64,000 bases of DNA from Halopelagius inordinatus. GTDB taxonomy: Archaea; Halobacteriota; Halobacteria; Halobacteriales; Haloferacaceae. Below, in pieces: positions 26,089-36,100 of the stretch. The position numbers were made by a program, and so were the translations under genes. Within the stretch, counting starts at the first letter, position 1, and each line of letters starts with the position of its first letter. The stretch covers positions 52,714 to 116,713 of the forward strand of contig NZ_FOOQ01000007.1 in assembly GCF_900113245.1 (NCBI RefSeq), written 5' to 3'. The notes beneath the pieces are model-generated. The model saw nothing but the letters and a program-made list of their open reading frames with translations, ran no database searches and was not told the origin of the DNA.

Positions 26089-27825
26089 ATGACACAACGA
26101 GAGCTCTCCGTGCTAATGGCCGCCCTGTTCGTGACGAGTTTAGTCACGGGTCTCGTTACTGCGAGCCCGCCACGGCCAGGCACGGAGGGGAATGGGCTCA
26201 CTGAGAATGAATCAGCGACGCTGTGGTCTCGCGACGCGGACAACTACATCAGCCAGGAGGAGTACCAGCAGCGCTACGGCGAGAGCCGGACCGCGATGCA
26301 CCAACTCGCAAACGGGACGGACATCACGTTCACGCGCCCGCCGGCGACAGCTGCAACGTGGACGCGAAACGATTTCGCTGATCTCGAACCCGGTGGGTCG
26401 GATACGTCCGTGCATCCGCGCCACGCGCCGCTCGAAAATGGGGTATTCATCGAGGACGCTCACGCCACAGTGTTCGCAGTGCAGCCGTCGACGCGAGGTC
26501 ACTTGGAGTCGGGTGAAACCCCGCTCTATATTGCACCGAACGGCACGATGCGTGGGTTCGTTGACTATCGTGTTCGCGTCCCGAACGGAAGTTCTTCAGG
26601 GAACACGACGATCGAGTGGTCGCTCGCGAACAACGAGGTCGAGGAGGTTCGATTGCAGAAGGACGGCGAAACCATCGTCGAACGTGATGGCTCGCACACG
26701 CCGGCCCTCGACTACCAAATCGAGGATGACTGGAGTGCAAACCTCACGCTCGAAGCCGAGATCAGCGTCCGGTTGAAGAAGACCACGCGAATCGACCGAG
26801 GCGACGAGACCGATGTCGAGGTCACGTATCGTACCGAGTCGCTCAACGTCTCGGACTCGATCGCCGTCGAGATCTACGACCTCTCGGCGTACCCCTACTA
26901 CGCCGAGTATCCCAATGGTGACGCCGGTGTGGCTATCTTCCAGTCCAGACCGTGGCAGGGGTACACGCTGACGGAGAATGGAAGCGCACGAGTGCGTGGC
27001 GTCTGGCGGTTCTACACCGCTCGGAACACCAACTGGGATACACTCGTCAGGTCGAACCGGACTGACAGCGCCACCGTCGAGTCTGACGCGATTCCTGTGT
27101 ACGTCCACGCGTATCCGTCGCGAATCGGCCCGCGTGCTGAACCAGTTCGCGATGGCCCAGAGATCATCGACACCTGGGGCACTGACCGACCGTCTCCGGA
27201 CGGAACGCTCGGTGAGAACATCAACATCGACATCGTCAACCAGTCGTACACGACAACGTACGGTGTTGCGGTTCGCGCGGAGACCGTCGACCGCAACGCG
27301 CTCCAGGTAGCGGGGATCGTACGGGGTGTGAACGCCTCGATTGTGGCACCTGACGCTGGCTCTGAGCGGCAGCTCCGGCGCAGTAATTTGACTGTTGAGG
27401 TGCTCCAGCAGAACGAAAGTCAGGCCACACTCCGCATCGAACTCCGGGATAACGAGACCGGCGCACCAATCGTGCTCAGCGATCCCGACCGACGATATCC
27501 AATCGGTGGGAACACTCGCAACGGGTACATCACCGTCGCGGAGCAACGCGTCGAGACCAACGCCTCCGGGGTGGCGATCGTGACGATCGACGAGCCGGGC
27601 ATCTACACGGCTCGGTACCATCCGGGTTCGTGGCTCGGGCACGACCCCGCGTATGTGAGTGCGACGGCAACTGCTCGGTGGCATCCGCTCGGCACCATCG
27701 ACGGTTGGTTCGCATTCATTTTCGAGGTCGGCTGGCAGCTCATCCCGTTTCTTGTGATGTTCTACGCTGGCAAGCGGCTCCTCCGAATGCTCGGTCCAGA
27801 AGACATCTTCCAACGGAACCCATAG
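26089..27825 (+). CDS. Large extracellular protein with signal peptide and C-terminal membrane anchor
   Basis: The 578-residue protein has an N-terminal signal (residues about 5-25), a long extracellular part rich in beta-type segments and N-glycosylation sequons (many N-x-S/T), an Ig-like carboxypeptidase-regulatory-like region near 470-520, and a C-terminal membrane helix (WFAFIFEVGWQLIPFLVMFY) followed by RLLRMLGPEDIF. It lies in the secretion operon and could be a surface adhesin or mating-pair stabiliser. No family is recognised. Confidence 0.65.
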   Translation: MTQRELSVLMAALFVTSLVTGLVTASPPRPGTEGNGLTENESATLWSRDADNYISQEEYQQRYGESRTAMHQLANGTDITFTRPPATAATWTRNDFADLEPGGSDTSVHPRHAPLENGVFIEDAHATVFAVQPSTRGHLESGETPLYIAPNGTMRGFVDYRVRVPNGSSSGNTTIEWSLANNEVEEVRLQKDGETIVERDGSHTPALDYQIEDDWSANLTLEAEISVRLKKTTRIDRGDETDVEVTYRTESLNVSDSIAVEIYDLSAYPYYAEYPNGDAGVAIFQSRPWQGYTLTENGSARVRGVWRFYTARNTNWDTLVRSNRTDSATVESDAIPVYVHAYPSRIGPRAEPVRDGPEIIDTWGTDRPSPDGTLGENINIDIVNQSYTTTYGVAVRAETVDRNALQVAGIVRGVNASIVAPDAGSERQLRRSNLTVEVLQQNESQATLRIELRDNETGAPIVLSDPDRRYPIGGNTRNGYITVAEQRVETNASGVAIVTIDEPGIYTARYHPGSWLGHDPAYVSATATARWHPLGTIDGWFAFIFEVGWQLIPFLVMFYAGKRLLRMLGPEDIFQRNP

Positions 27826-27828
27826 TCC

Positions 27829-28665
27829 ATGACTAGAAACCACCCACACATCAGTCGGCGAACCGCCCTCCGAACTGTCGCAGGTGCTGCCCTCATGAGC
27901 GTCGCTGGCTGTCTGAACGACAATGGCGGTTCTGGGACGCCTGGTGACGGAACGACCTCTCCAGATGGCAAAGGCCCACTCACGCGTATCGCTGTCGAGG
28001 GAACCACACTCGTCGTCGAACTCTCCGGAGAGGCCGACATCGACCAAGTCAATCTTATCCAACCGAACGGCGAGCTATTCGGGAAGCGTGACGTAGCCGC
28101 AGGTGCTCAGCAGGTCTCGTTCGAGATCGGCACCGCGTATGCGCCCGGTGAGTATCGCGTACTCGCGTTGAAGGGTGAGGAGACAGTAGTCGAGACCACG
28201 ACTGAACTGCGTCCAGAGATCCAGATACAGGATGTCGGACTCTATCGGAATAATCCAGATAAGCCGTGGGACGAAGTCTATGGTGAGAGCGAGACAGACC
28301 GGATCAAGAATGGCGAGGCATTCGTTACGGTAGAGAACACAGGAAGCGGTCCGGAAGCGATAACTGAACTAATCTTCTCCGGGGACGTTCCCAATCCAAT
28401 TGAGAACCCCAGAGGCAGTGGAATGCACGAAACCGACCGGGTAGTAGTCTCCCCTGGCGAGACGGCCGACCTGTTCAGTAGTTCGTTTCCGTTCGGCACA
28501 GAAACTGAGGACGGGATGGGATGTTCCCCAGACGGGAATAGTGGCCAGTTTACTGTTATCGTTGAGACCCGGGTCGGTGGAAATCAGGTCTCAAGCACCT
28601 ACAACGTCCAATACACTGGTTCCGACGATATGACTGATTGTGAGGTCACGATCACTGAGGTATAA
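27829..28665 (+). CDS. Tat-exported lipoprotein
   Basis: The 278-residue protein has a twin-arginine signal ISRRTALRTVAGAALMSVAG followed by the lipobox cysteine, then a Gly/Thr/Ser linker. The mature part looks like two beta-sandwich modules; the first could be FxLD-like. Tat export with lipid anchoring is usual in haloarchaea. The gene starts three bases after the previous stop, so it is part of the secretion apparatus operon; the role is unknown. Confidence 0.75.
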   Translation: MTRNHPHISRRTALRTVAGAALMSVAGCLNDNGGSGTPGDGTTSPDGKGPLTRIAVEGTTLVVELSGEADIDQVNLIQPNGELFGKRDVAAGAQQVSFEIGTAYAPGEYRVLALKGEETVVETTTELRPEIQIQDVGLYRNNPDKPWDEVYGESETDRIKNGEAFVTVENTGSGPEAITELIFSGDVPNPIENPRGSGMHETDRVVVSPGETADLFSSSFPFGTETEDGMGCSPDGNSGQFTVIVETRVGGNQVSSTYNVQYTGSDDMTDCEVTITEV

Positions 28666-28667
28666 CG

Positions 28668-29783
28668 ATGGTCGATCTCATTGATGTCGTCCTTGAGGGT
28701 ATCAAGGGCGTCGTTGAGTGGTTTATTGGGCTGTTCATGGACGGTCTCAGATCAGGGTATGAAACTCTGACTGAGGGAATGTTCGGGACACCCACTCCAG
28801 AGACGAACGGAGCTTTTGTCTTCGGTGAACCGACCAATGCACCCTGGCCAGCGATTCACGATGCTCTCATCGGCGGCGAAATCATGCTAGTTGCCCTCTT
28901 GCTCCTTGTGATGAGCGTTCAGGGCCGTCATACGGTTCGGATCTTCAATATTGGAAGTACCTACGAAGCCCGAAAAACGAAGAAAACGGCCTGGGTCGGT
29001 GCTTTTCTAATCATTACGTGGTACTGGATTGGGACTCTCGCGCTCTACCTCGTTGACGGATTCACTATCGCCCTGATGCCGGAGCTTTCCTCGGTTACGG
29101 AGGCGATGATTGGATTCTTGGAAGTATCTATCACAAACCCAGGGCTGGGATTATTGTTCGCCGTGATTGGTGGAATCTCGATGTGGGCGTTGGAGGCGCT
29201 GTTCTACATCCGGATGATTCTGCTGTATGTCTACCTGTACGGAATGCCGATTGCATTTGCACTGGCCTACGGAAATATTCCGGTCGTATCCGATATCGCG
29301 ATGGGGTTTTGCAAACGGTTTGTCCCGTTGGCTGTCCTCCCGCTCCCGGCAGCGATGGTCCTCAAGGGGTACGACTTGATCTACGGCGGTGGGACGCTCA
29401 CGCCAGGAACAGCGTTCCTCAAATATCTCGTCGCTGCGTCCCTCCCGCTGGTCGCCCTCTACATCACGTGGAAGACGTTCAAATACGCGACTCCGCTGAC
29501 GGCCAAAGTCGTCGGCGGTGCAACGAAAGGCGCAGCACTCGTTGGTGGTGTCGCCGCTGGAGCCTACGTCGGTGGCGCCGGCGTCGCGACGACCGCCGCT
29601 CGGTGGGGGCCGAAAGCCGCCGCTGGCCACGCCGTCGCCCAAAAAGCGGCTGCCCGCGGTGGGCATGGAGGAGACGATGGCGGGACGCCATCGTACCGTC
29701 GAACAGAGAATGACCCTGGTGGAGCGACAGCGGAATCGGCGAGTGACGACCGTGGGATGGAGTTTGATCGAGGAATCCACTAA
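28668..29783 (+). CDS. Polytopic membrane protein, VirB6/TrbL-like candidate
   Basis: The 371-residue protein has about seven membrane helices (for example IMLVALLLLVMSVQG, LLFAVIGGISMWALEALFYI) and a Gly/Ala-rich segment GGATKGAALVGGVAAGAYVG followed by a charged cytoplasmic tail. VirB6/TrbL proteins have this shape: many helices then a Gly/Ala-rich and hydrophilic C-terminus. It is two bases after the lipoprotein gene and two bases before the PrgI-like gene. Confidence 0.6.
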   Translation: MVDLIDVVLEGIKGVVEWFIGLFMDGLRSGYETLTEGMFGTPTPETNGAFVFGEPTNAPWPAIHDALIGGEIMLVALLLLVMSVQGRHTVRIFNIGSTYEARKTKKTAWVGAFLIITWYWIGTLALYLVDGFTIALMPELSSVTEAMIGFLEVSITNPGLGLLFAVIGGISMWALEALFYIRMILLYVYLYGMPIAFALAYGNIPVVSDIAMGFCKRFVPLAVLPLPAAMVLKGYDLIYGGGTLTPGTAFLKYLVAASLPLVALYITWKTFKYATPLTAKVVGGATKGAALVGGVAAGAYVGGAGVATTAARWGPKAAAGHAVAQKAAARGGHGGDDGGTPSYRRTENDPGGATAESASDDRGMEFDRGIH

Positions 29784-29785
29784 CA

Positions 29786-30907
29786 ATGTCAGCAGATCAA
29801 GACGCGGCCGCACGGCGCATCATGGATCAGTTCGGCGAGGAGAGTCGCATCCCGTATCTCAATATCGAGGAAGGGGACGTCGGCATGCTCATCGCCTTCC
29901 CCATTATTGGGCTGTTTATCGCTGGCCTCACCGGGATCGAGTCGCTTGCCCTCCCGTTCGTCGCTGGCGGGCTTGGCTTTGGCGTCGCCGTCATCTACGT
30001 CTCACCAACCCACCTGAATGCCTGGACGTGGACGAAAGACGTCTATCGGTACCTCAAACGCCCTCAGGTCACGTTCAGTGCGCCCGCCGACGCCGACACG
30101 AGTACCAACGAGTCAGAGCGGAACGAAGGCGGACTCGCGAACTACACGCCGTTCAAGCCGGACGAGCGAACGCAGGACCTCACAAACATCAAGCGGGCGT
30201 GGCCGGGCGCTGGCGCGATCCAGCGTGAAGACGGCGCGATGGAGGCGTTCATCGAGATCGATCCGGCCAACATGGATTTCGCGATGTCCGACGACTGGGC
30301 GCAGCTGCAGGACGCCGGCGAAGAGTTCGCTAACAAAGAGCTGGACTCGAAGCTCAAACTCCACGCCACAACCCGTTCCTTCCCGGTCGAGCAGATCACC
30401 GAGACCATCGAGGATCGACTCACGGACGAAGACGTCACGGAGAACCCGATTTTCCGGGAACTCCTCGAAGAGTACCGGGAGACACGGCCGAAGGAAATGC
30501 GTGACCGGGGTATTCAGCAGGTCCGGTACTACATCGGCGTTGAAGTCAGCCCGATAGAGGTCTACGACCGCTTCCGCGACGAGGGCACCCCCGCAGAGAA
30601 GCTGACCCAGTTCCCGGTCATCGGCTTCCTGTTCAACCCGTTCGTCACCCGCCGCGAGGACCTCACCGACGTCGAACGTCGTGCGCAGATGTTCGAGAAG
30701 CTCGACAGTCGCGTCAACGACGTGCGATCCGAGTTCATCCAGCAGGCGTCGGGGTGGTCCGCACGTCGACTCAGCACGGTCGAGCTGTTCGTTCTGAATA
30801 TGGACTTTTGGAACGGCCGCGAACACGACTACGACGAGGCAGAACGTGTCGTTCGCGACCAATCGATCATCGGCCACTCGCGCCGGGAGGACCCACACGA
30901 TGCGTAA
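29786..30907 (+). CDS. PrgI-like membrane protein with cytoplasmic VirB4-associated domain
   Basis: The 373-residue protein has two close membrane helices at residues about 33-75 (MLIAFPIIGLFIAGLTGIE, then LALPFVAGGLGFGVAVIYV), as in PrgI proteins that precede VirB4 in Gram-positive conjugation systems. A long soluble part follows, resembling the N-terminal domain of VirB4/TraC ATPases (FIEIDPANMDFAMSDDW, YYIGVEVSP). I infer a split arrangement in which the N-terminal VirB4-type domain is fused to the PrgI part. The gene overlaps virB4 by eight bases. Confidence 0.6.
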   Translation: MSADQDAAARRIMDQFGEESRIPYLNIEEGDVGMLIAFPIIGLFIAGLTGIESLALPFVAGGLGFGVAVIYVSPTHLNAWTWTKDVYRYLKRPQVTFSAPADADTSTNESERNEGGLANYTPFKPDERTQDLTNIKRAWPGAGAIQREDGAMEAFIEIDPANMDFAMSDDWAQLQDAGEEFANKELDSKLKLHATTRSFPVEQITETIEDRLTDEDVTENPIFRELLEEYRETRPKEMRDRGIQQVRYYIGVEVSPIEVYDRFRDEGTPAEKLTQFPVIGFLFNPFVTRREDLTDVERRAQMFEKLDSRVNDVRSEFIQQASGWSARRLSTVELFVLNMDFWNGREHDYDEAERVVRDQSIIGHSRREDPHDA

Positions 30908-33107
30908 CGTGATCCTCCAGACTGGTGGTGGCGCGCTTGGCTCCGTCGCCGGGTGGCTCCAGAATCTGACGCCAGCAGAGAGTGCAGTACTTGCCCTTGC
31001 AGTGGGTCTCGGCCTTGGCGTCGGCAGTAAGTACCTCTGGGACCGCTTCACTGCGGATGATGAACCAGAGGTAAACTTCACCGATGTCCTCGATGAGGAG
31101 ACACTCGAAGAAGGCGAGGCCGAACGCAAGCTCCTCGACGACATCTCCGAGTCGCACAAGACCGTCACCGCGCCCGGAGCTGTCGAGTGGGAGACGCGAG
31201 CGGCACGGGTCGGCGAACAGTGGACAACGACACTGTACATCGCTAATTATGCCGACTATCCCAACGACGGATATCTGAGTGACCTCTTCGAGATGACCGA
31301 CGTCCAGTTCGATCTGACGGCCCACATCACGCCGAAAAATCAGGAGCGAGCCCGGAACGAACTACAGGACATCGCTGACGACCTCCAGGTCGATGCTGAC
31401 CTCGAACAGAGTATCCGGAGCGCCTATCTCCAAGAGCGCGCCAACGAGGCCGCAGCGACGTACAAGGCCGTCGAGAACGGCGCGAACGTCTTCGACCAGG
31501 GGATGTTCATCACGGTGCGAGCCGACGAGAAAGACGAGCTCAGAGATGCCGTCCAGACGGTCAAGAGCGCGCTCCGCGACGACCCGGCGAACCTCACGCC
31601 GAAGACGGCGATCTGTCGCCAGGATCTCGCCCTCCAGTCCGCCGCGCCCATCGGCGACAACGAGTTCGGGCGGACGTCGATTGCGCTCGGCGGCGCCGTC
31701 GGCGCGCTGCTGTCCTCGCCGCACAACGCGACGATTCTCGAGGAAGGCGGGGTGGAGTTCGGGATTCACAAGGACAACCAGAGTCCCGTGGTTATCGACC
31801 CGTTCGCGCGGGACAACGGCTACGCGATGTTCACCGTGGGCGACACGGGCTCGGGGAAGTCGTTCAGCTCGAAGCAGAACTTCATCCGTTCGATCGAGCA
31901 GAGCAAGGACCGTATCGGCATCATCCTCGAGCCGTTGAACAACTGGGCGGGGGTCTCAGAGGCACTCGATGCCAAGCGAATCACCGTCGGCGGGACGCTC
32001 GGGCTGAACCCCTTGGAGATCCGCGAGACGCCCGAACACGTCCAGCGGGCGATGGGCGAGGACGCGAGCCCGTTCAACGAGAAGCTCGACGACGCGATGA
32101 GCTTCCTCACGAACTTCTTCGCGCTCCGCGGCATCTCACTGGGAGACCGGCGGACGACGCTCGAACTCGCCCTCAAACGTGCCTACAAGCGTCAGGGCAT
32201 CACTGACGACATCTCGACGCACGACAATCCGAGTCCGACCATTCGTAATATGATGGACGTGTTCGAGGATATGGTCGACGACCCCGAGGAGTTCGTCGTC
32301 CGGTCCGACGAAGAGGCAGGGAAGATCAAGGAGGATGCGACGTGGCTCCTCGACCAGCTCCGCCCCTTCGAGGACGACGGTCGCCACGCCAACCTCGGCC
32401 AGGAATCCGACTTCGACATCCGGGACGAGAAGGTCATCTATCTCGACCTCGCCCAGCAGGAGGGAAGCGTCGACAGCAGTACGGCGCTGACCATGCAGCT
32501 GCTCATCTCGCTGGTCTACGAGCGAGCGAAGGTCTCGGAGAAGGAGGTCGTGTTCTACATCGACGAGGCCCGCTACATCATGCAGGACGCCGCGAGCCTA
32601 GCGTTCCTCGAGACGGTGTTTCGCCACCACCGTCACCACGACCTCTCGATCCGACTGGTCACGCAGACCGTCGACGAGTTCTTCGAGCACGCCGAATCCG
32701 AGGCGATTCTGGACCAGTGTGCCGTCAAGCAGTTCCACCGTCTCGACGGGATGGACAAGGAGTGGGCCGACGAGTTCGGTCTGAACTACGCACAGATGCG
32801 GTTCGTCCAGGACGCCGTGCCCGGCAACGAGGACGCCGGCTTCTCCGAGGCGCTCGTCGGCGTCGACGGCGAGTGGCGCGGCATCCAGGTCAAAGCGATG
32901 CCCAAAGAGAAGCAAGTCATCGACTTCGAGCCAACCGAGCAACGGCGAGACTCACTCCCCGGGACTGGTGAGAACGCCGTGGACGCGGAGGTGCAGGCGT
33001 TCCAAGACGATATTGAAAGCCGAGCGACCGACAACGGACAACACACACCTGAGCGGACGCCAACAGAGACTGATGGCGGTGAAACGGGAGGTGACGACGA
33101 TGCGTGA
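30900..33107 (+). CDS. virB4: VirB4-family type IV secretion ATPase
   Basis: The 735-residue ATPase has a hydrophobic N-terminal segment, then a VirB4-type central domain and a RecA-like motor: Walker A GDTGSGKS at 314-321, Walker B VVFYIDEAR with Asp555/Glu556, and IRLVTQTVDEF as sensor motif. VirB4 powers substrate transfer in conjugation systems. ATG at 30900 overlaps the previous gene by eight bases; the same pattern recurs at its own end, where it overlaps the coupling-protein start by eight bases. The C-terminal 40 residues are acidic and disordered. Confidence 0.88.
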   Translation: MRNVILQTGGGALGSVAGWLQNLTPAESAVLALAVGLGLGVGSKYLWDRFTADDEPEVNFTDVLDEETLEEGEAERKLLDDISESHKTVTAPGAVEWETRAARVGEQWTTTLYIANYADYPNDGYLSDLFEMTDVQFDLTAHITPKNQERARNELQDIADDLQVDADLEQSIRSAYLQERANEAAATYKAVENGANVFDQGMFITVRADEKDELRDAVQTVKSALRDDPANLTPKTAICRQDLALQSAAPIGDNEFGRTSIALGGAVGALLSSPHNATILEEGGVEFGIHKDNQSPVVIDPFARDNGYAMFTVGDTGSGKSFSSKQNFIRSIEQSKDRIGIILEPLNNWAGVSEALDAKRITVGGTLGLNPLEIRETPEHVQRAMGEDASPFNEKLDDAMSFLTNFFALRGISLGDRRTTLELALKRAYKRQGITDDISTHDNPSPTIRNMMDVFEDMVDDPEEFVVRSDEEAGKIKEDATWLLDQLRPFEDDGRHANLGQESDFDIRDEKVIYLDLAQQEGSVDSSTALTMQLLISLVYERAKVSEKEVVFYIDEARYIMQDAASLAFLETVFRHHRHHDLSIRLVTQTVDEFFEHAESEAILDQCAVKQFHRLDGMDKEWADEFGLNYAQMRFVQDAVPGNEDAGFSEALVGVDGEWRGIQVKAMPKEKQVIDFEPTEQRRDSLPGTGENAVDAEVQAFQDDIESRATDNGQHTPERTPTETDGGETGGDDDA

Positions 33108-36100
33108 GTACCTTCGCGTGACGCCAACCTCCGAACGGCTCAATCCGGAGCGTCTGCCGCAGGCACTGGAGAGCCTCCACAAACTGACCTCAACGGACTC
33201 GACAGGGCTAGCTGACAAACTCAATCCGCTACATAGCGACACACCGCTACGCTTCGAATTCCTCGCACTGAGCGAGGGGAAAGATGACCCCGTCGAATTC
33301 TACTACGGTGCCGACGACCATCTGGATACCCTTGAGAAGCGGCTCCGGTCGGTCTATCCCGAGACGTTCGACATCGAGCGTACCGAGGTCGACATCGCAT
33401 CCCGACTCGTACAGCCTGTCGAATTCGACCGCGAGACATTCGTCGAGCACTATGGGGCGGGCGACCTCCAGTACGAATTCGACCCTGACGAGCAATACGA
33501 ACGTGGCACTGACGACAACAAACAATCGGGGCCAGGGGACGCCGAATCAGTCGCGGATGGAGGAACGGTCGGTGACCAGTCTGCCGACCACATCATCGAG
33601 ATCGGCGATACTGCCCTCGAACTCGCCCCACCAGATGCGATTCCCGAGGATGAGCCACTCACGACGCTTGCCAAACCAACGGTAACATCGGAGGGGACGA
33701 TACTCGCGCGGCCAGCGACCGAATCCGTCTCCCCACTCGGCGTGCGGTGGCAAGGGTCGGCAACTCGGAAGCAAGACTGGATGACCTCACTCTCGCCATT
33801 TACTGCAGACGACGAAGCGGAACTCCCAGCCGTCGATCAGCCAGGAGGTGCGCTCGCGTCGCTCGTCGACCACCTAATGGAGGCGACAGCACCAGTAGCG
33901 TTCCAAGTCGTCTTCCAGCGACGCGAGAGCTGGCAGTCCGATGCCGACCTTCGCAAGGAGGACGTCATCGATGGACGAGATACACTCGCACAGGAGATTA
34001 TTGGCTCTCTCTTCGAACTCGACGATCAGTCGGAGAGCCGGGACAGAAACCAGCTGAGCGACGCGGTTGCAAAACGTGTCGCAGCAATCGAGGCGAAAAA
34101 TCCGAAGCGCTCGTTCACCGCGAACATCCGAGCAATCGGGATTCCATCCGGTGGTGACGGTCGCGATGATCTCGGTGAGCGAATGCAATCACTGGTCCCG
34201 GTATTCGACCCGCTTGACGGGCCGTACTACCAGGTTGCAGCCGAACGAATACGTGACAGCGGCTTGCGGGCAGCCACAAAAGAACGGAACGCACGAGCGG
34301 CGCTGCAGCGGCTCTTGGATCGTGAGATCACGACCGGTCGTGGGACGACCCGACCGGAGTTCGTCCTGAGTGGTCGAGAACTCGCGCACTTCGTACTCGT
34401 CCCCTCCTCGGAGCAGCTTACTGTCGAGGGGGCACGTGGGACGCGTGCGGAACAGCAGAGTCGGAATCCGTTGCCCCGTCCGCACCAGGACCTTATGGGT
34501 GAGTTCCGAGACGGGATGGCAATCGGGTATGCCCTCGACGACACCGGCGAGGCCGAAGACGTGCCGACACACATTCCACCCGGACTGTTGCCCACACATT
34601 ACGGCCGGTTCGGAACAACCGGCTCTGGGAAATCGAAAGCCCTCATCAACGATATGCTGTCGCTGTACGACAACACCGAGGGTCCGACGATCCTCATCAT
34701 CCCGAAGAACGACGATATGGCCCAGAATTATATGCGGGCTCACGCGCGTCGGTTCGGAATGACCGACCTCGAAGAGAACGTCGTCCACTTCCCAATCCCG
34801 GACGTGCTCCCCGGGTTCTCGTTTTTCGATCTCGAACCGCCGATGGAGAGCGGACGGCGCCGCGAAGACGCCGTCCAACGGAAGGCCGACCACTACGAAG
34901 AGATTTTGAAGCTCGTGATGGGAACCGACCGCTACGAGCGGGCGACTGTGGCCCCGACTCTCATCAAGACGCTCATCAAGGCACTGTTCGACGAGGAATA
35001 CGGGCGTGAAAACGGGCTGTACCGAGCGTCGACGGACTACTTCGCCCACCGACAGCTCGAACACGTCGTCGACCAGCTCTGGGAGGCCGGGCCACCGAAC
35101 GAGAACATCGGCGACGCCCCACGGTCGAGCGACGAGGAAGTCACGCGGACGATTCGACGGCAGCTCCAGTTAGATCCAAACACCTTCGCGAACGTGATGG
35201 GTGGTGTCGGAAACCGCCTTGCGTACATTTCACAGGATACACACCTACGGCAGATCTTCAACAATACCGAGAACCAGTTCGACTTTCGGGATGTCCTCGA
35301 CGAGGATACGGTCATCCTCTTCGACCTCGGAGACCTCCGCGACGACGCTGCCCGGATCATGACCGGTGTGATCCTGACCAATCTCGATGCAGCTCTCAAG
35401 GACCGCAAACAGGCCCTCTCCCAGCACTCGGACGACTACGTCGTGAACTTGCTCGTCGACGAGGCAGCGTCGGTCGTGGTCTCCGACATCATGAATGATC
35501 TCCTCGAGAAAGGCCGGGGATTCCGGCTCTCTGTTGGCCTGTCGATGCAGTTCCCCGAACAGATGGAGGCTGAAGGTGGGCGGAAGATCTACCTGAATGC
35601 TCTGAACAACATCGGCAGTTCACTCATCGGGAAAATCAACGTCGACCGGGAACTGGCGCGAGCGATGGCCCACGAAGAGATGGATCCCGCGGATTTCGCC
35701 AATCGGATTCGTTCGTTGCCACGAGGGGAGTGGATCGCCAGCCTGCCAAGCCCGACGTTCGGTGAAACGGGGCCGTATCCGTTCAGTCTCGAACCACTCC
35801 CGATTCCACCGGGCCACCCCGAGAGCGAATCCCCGCTCACAGAGCGTGAAGAGGAGCAGTTCACTGAGACACTCTCCTCGATGCACGAGGACATCAATGA
35901 CGAACACGGCGTGCCGGCCGCAACAGACGCCTCAACAACGAGAACACCGATCGACGGACACGGGGTGCTCGATATCGGGAGCGATGACCTGGACGTCGCG
36001 ATTGCGAAGGTGGTTCGGAGTCTGCAGCTTCGAGAGGAGTGCCGCGAGGAGAACGGCTGGGTGGCCGTTGAAGCAGTTGACGACGAACTCAGGCGGCTCT

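Noticed and set aside
26596..28062. 488-codon frame on the minus strand opposite the surface protein and lipoprotein genes
   Set aside because: It spans two genes with good starts and signals and has no recognisable domain; the acidic look is a mirror of GC-rich codons.
32342..32971. 209-codon forward frame inside virB4
   Set aside because: Arg/Pro-rich shadow of the VirB4 motor domain, which has intact Walker motifs in the other frame.
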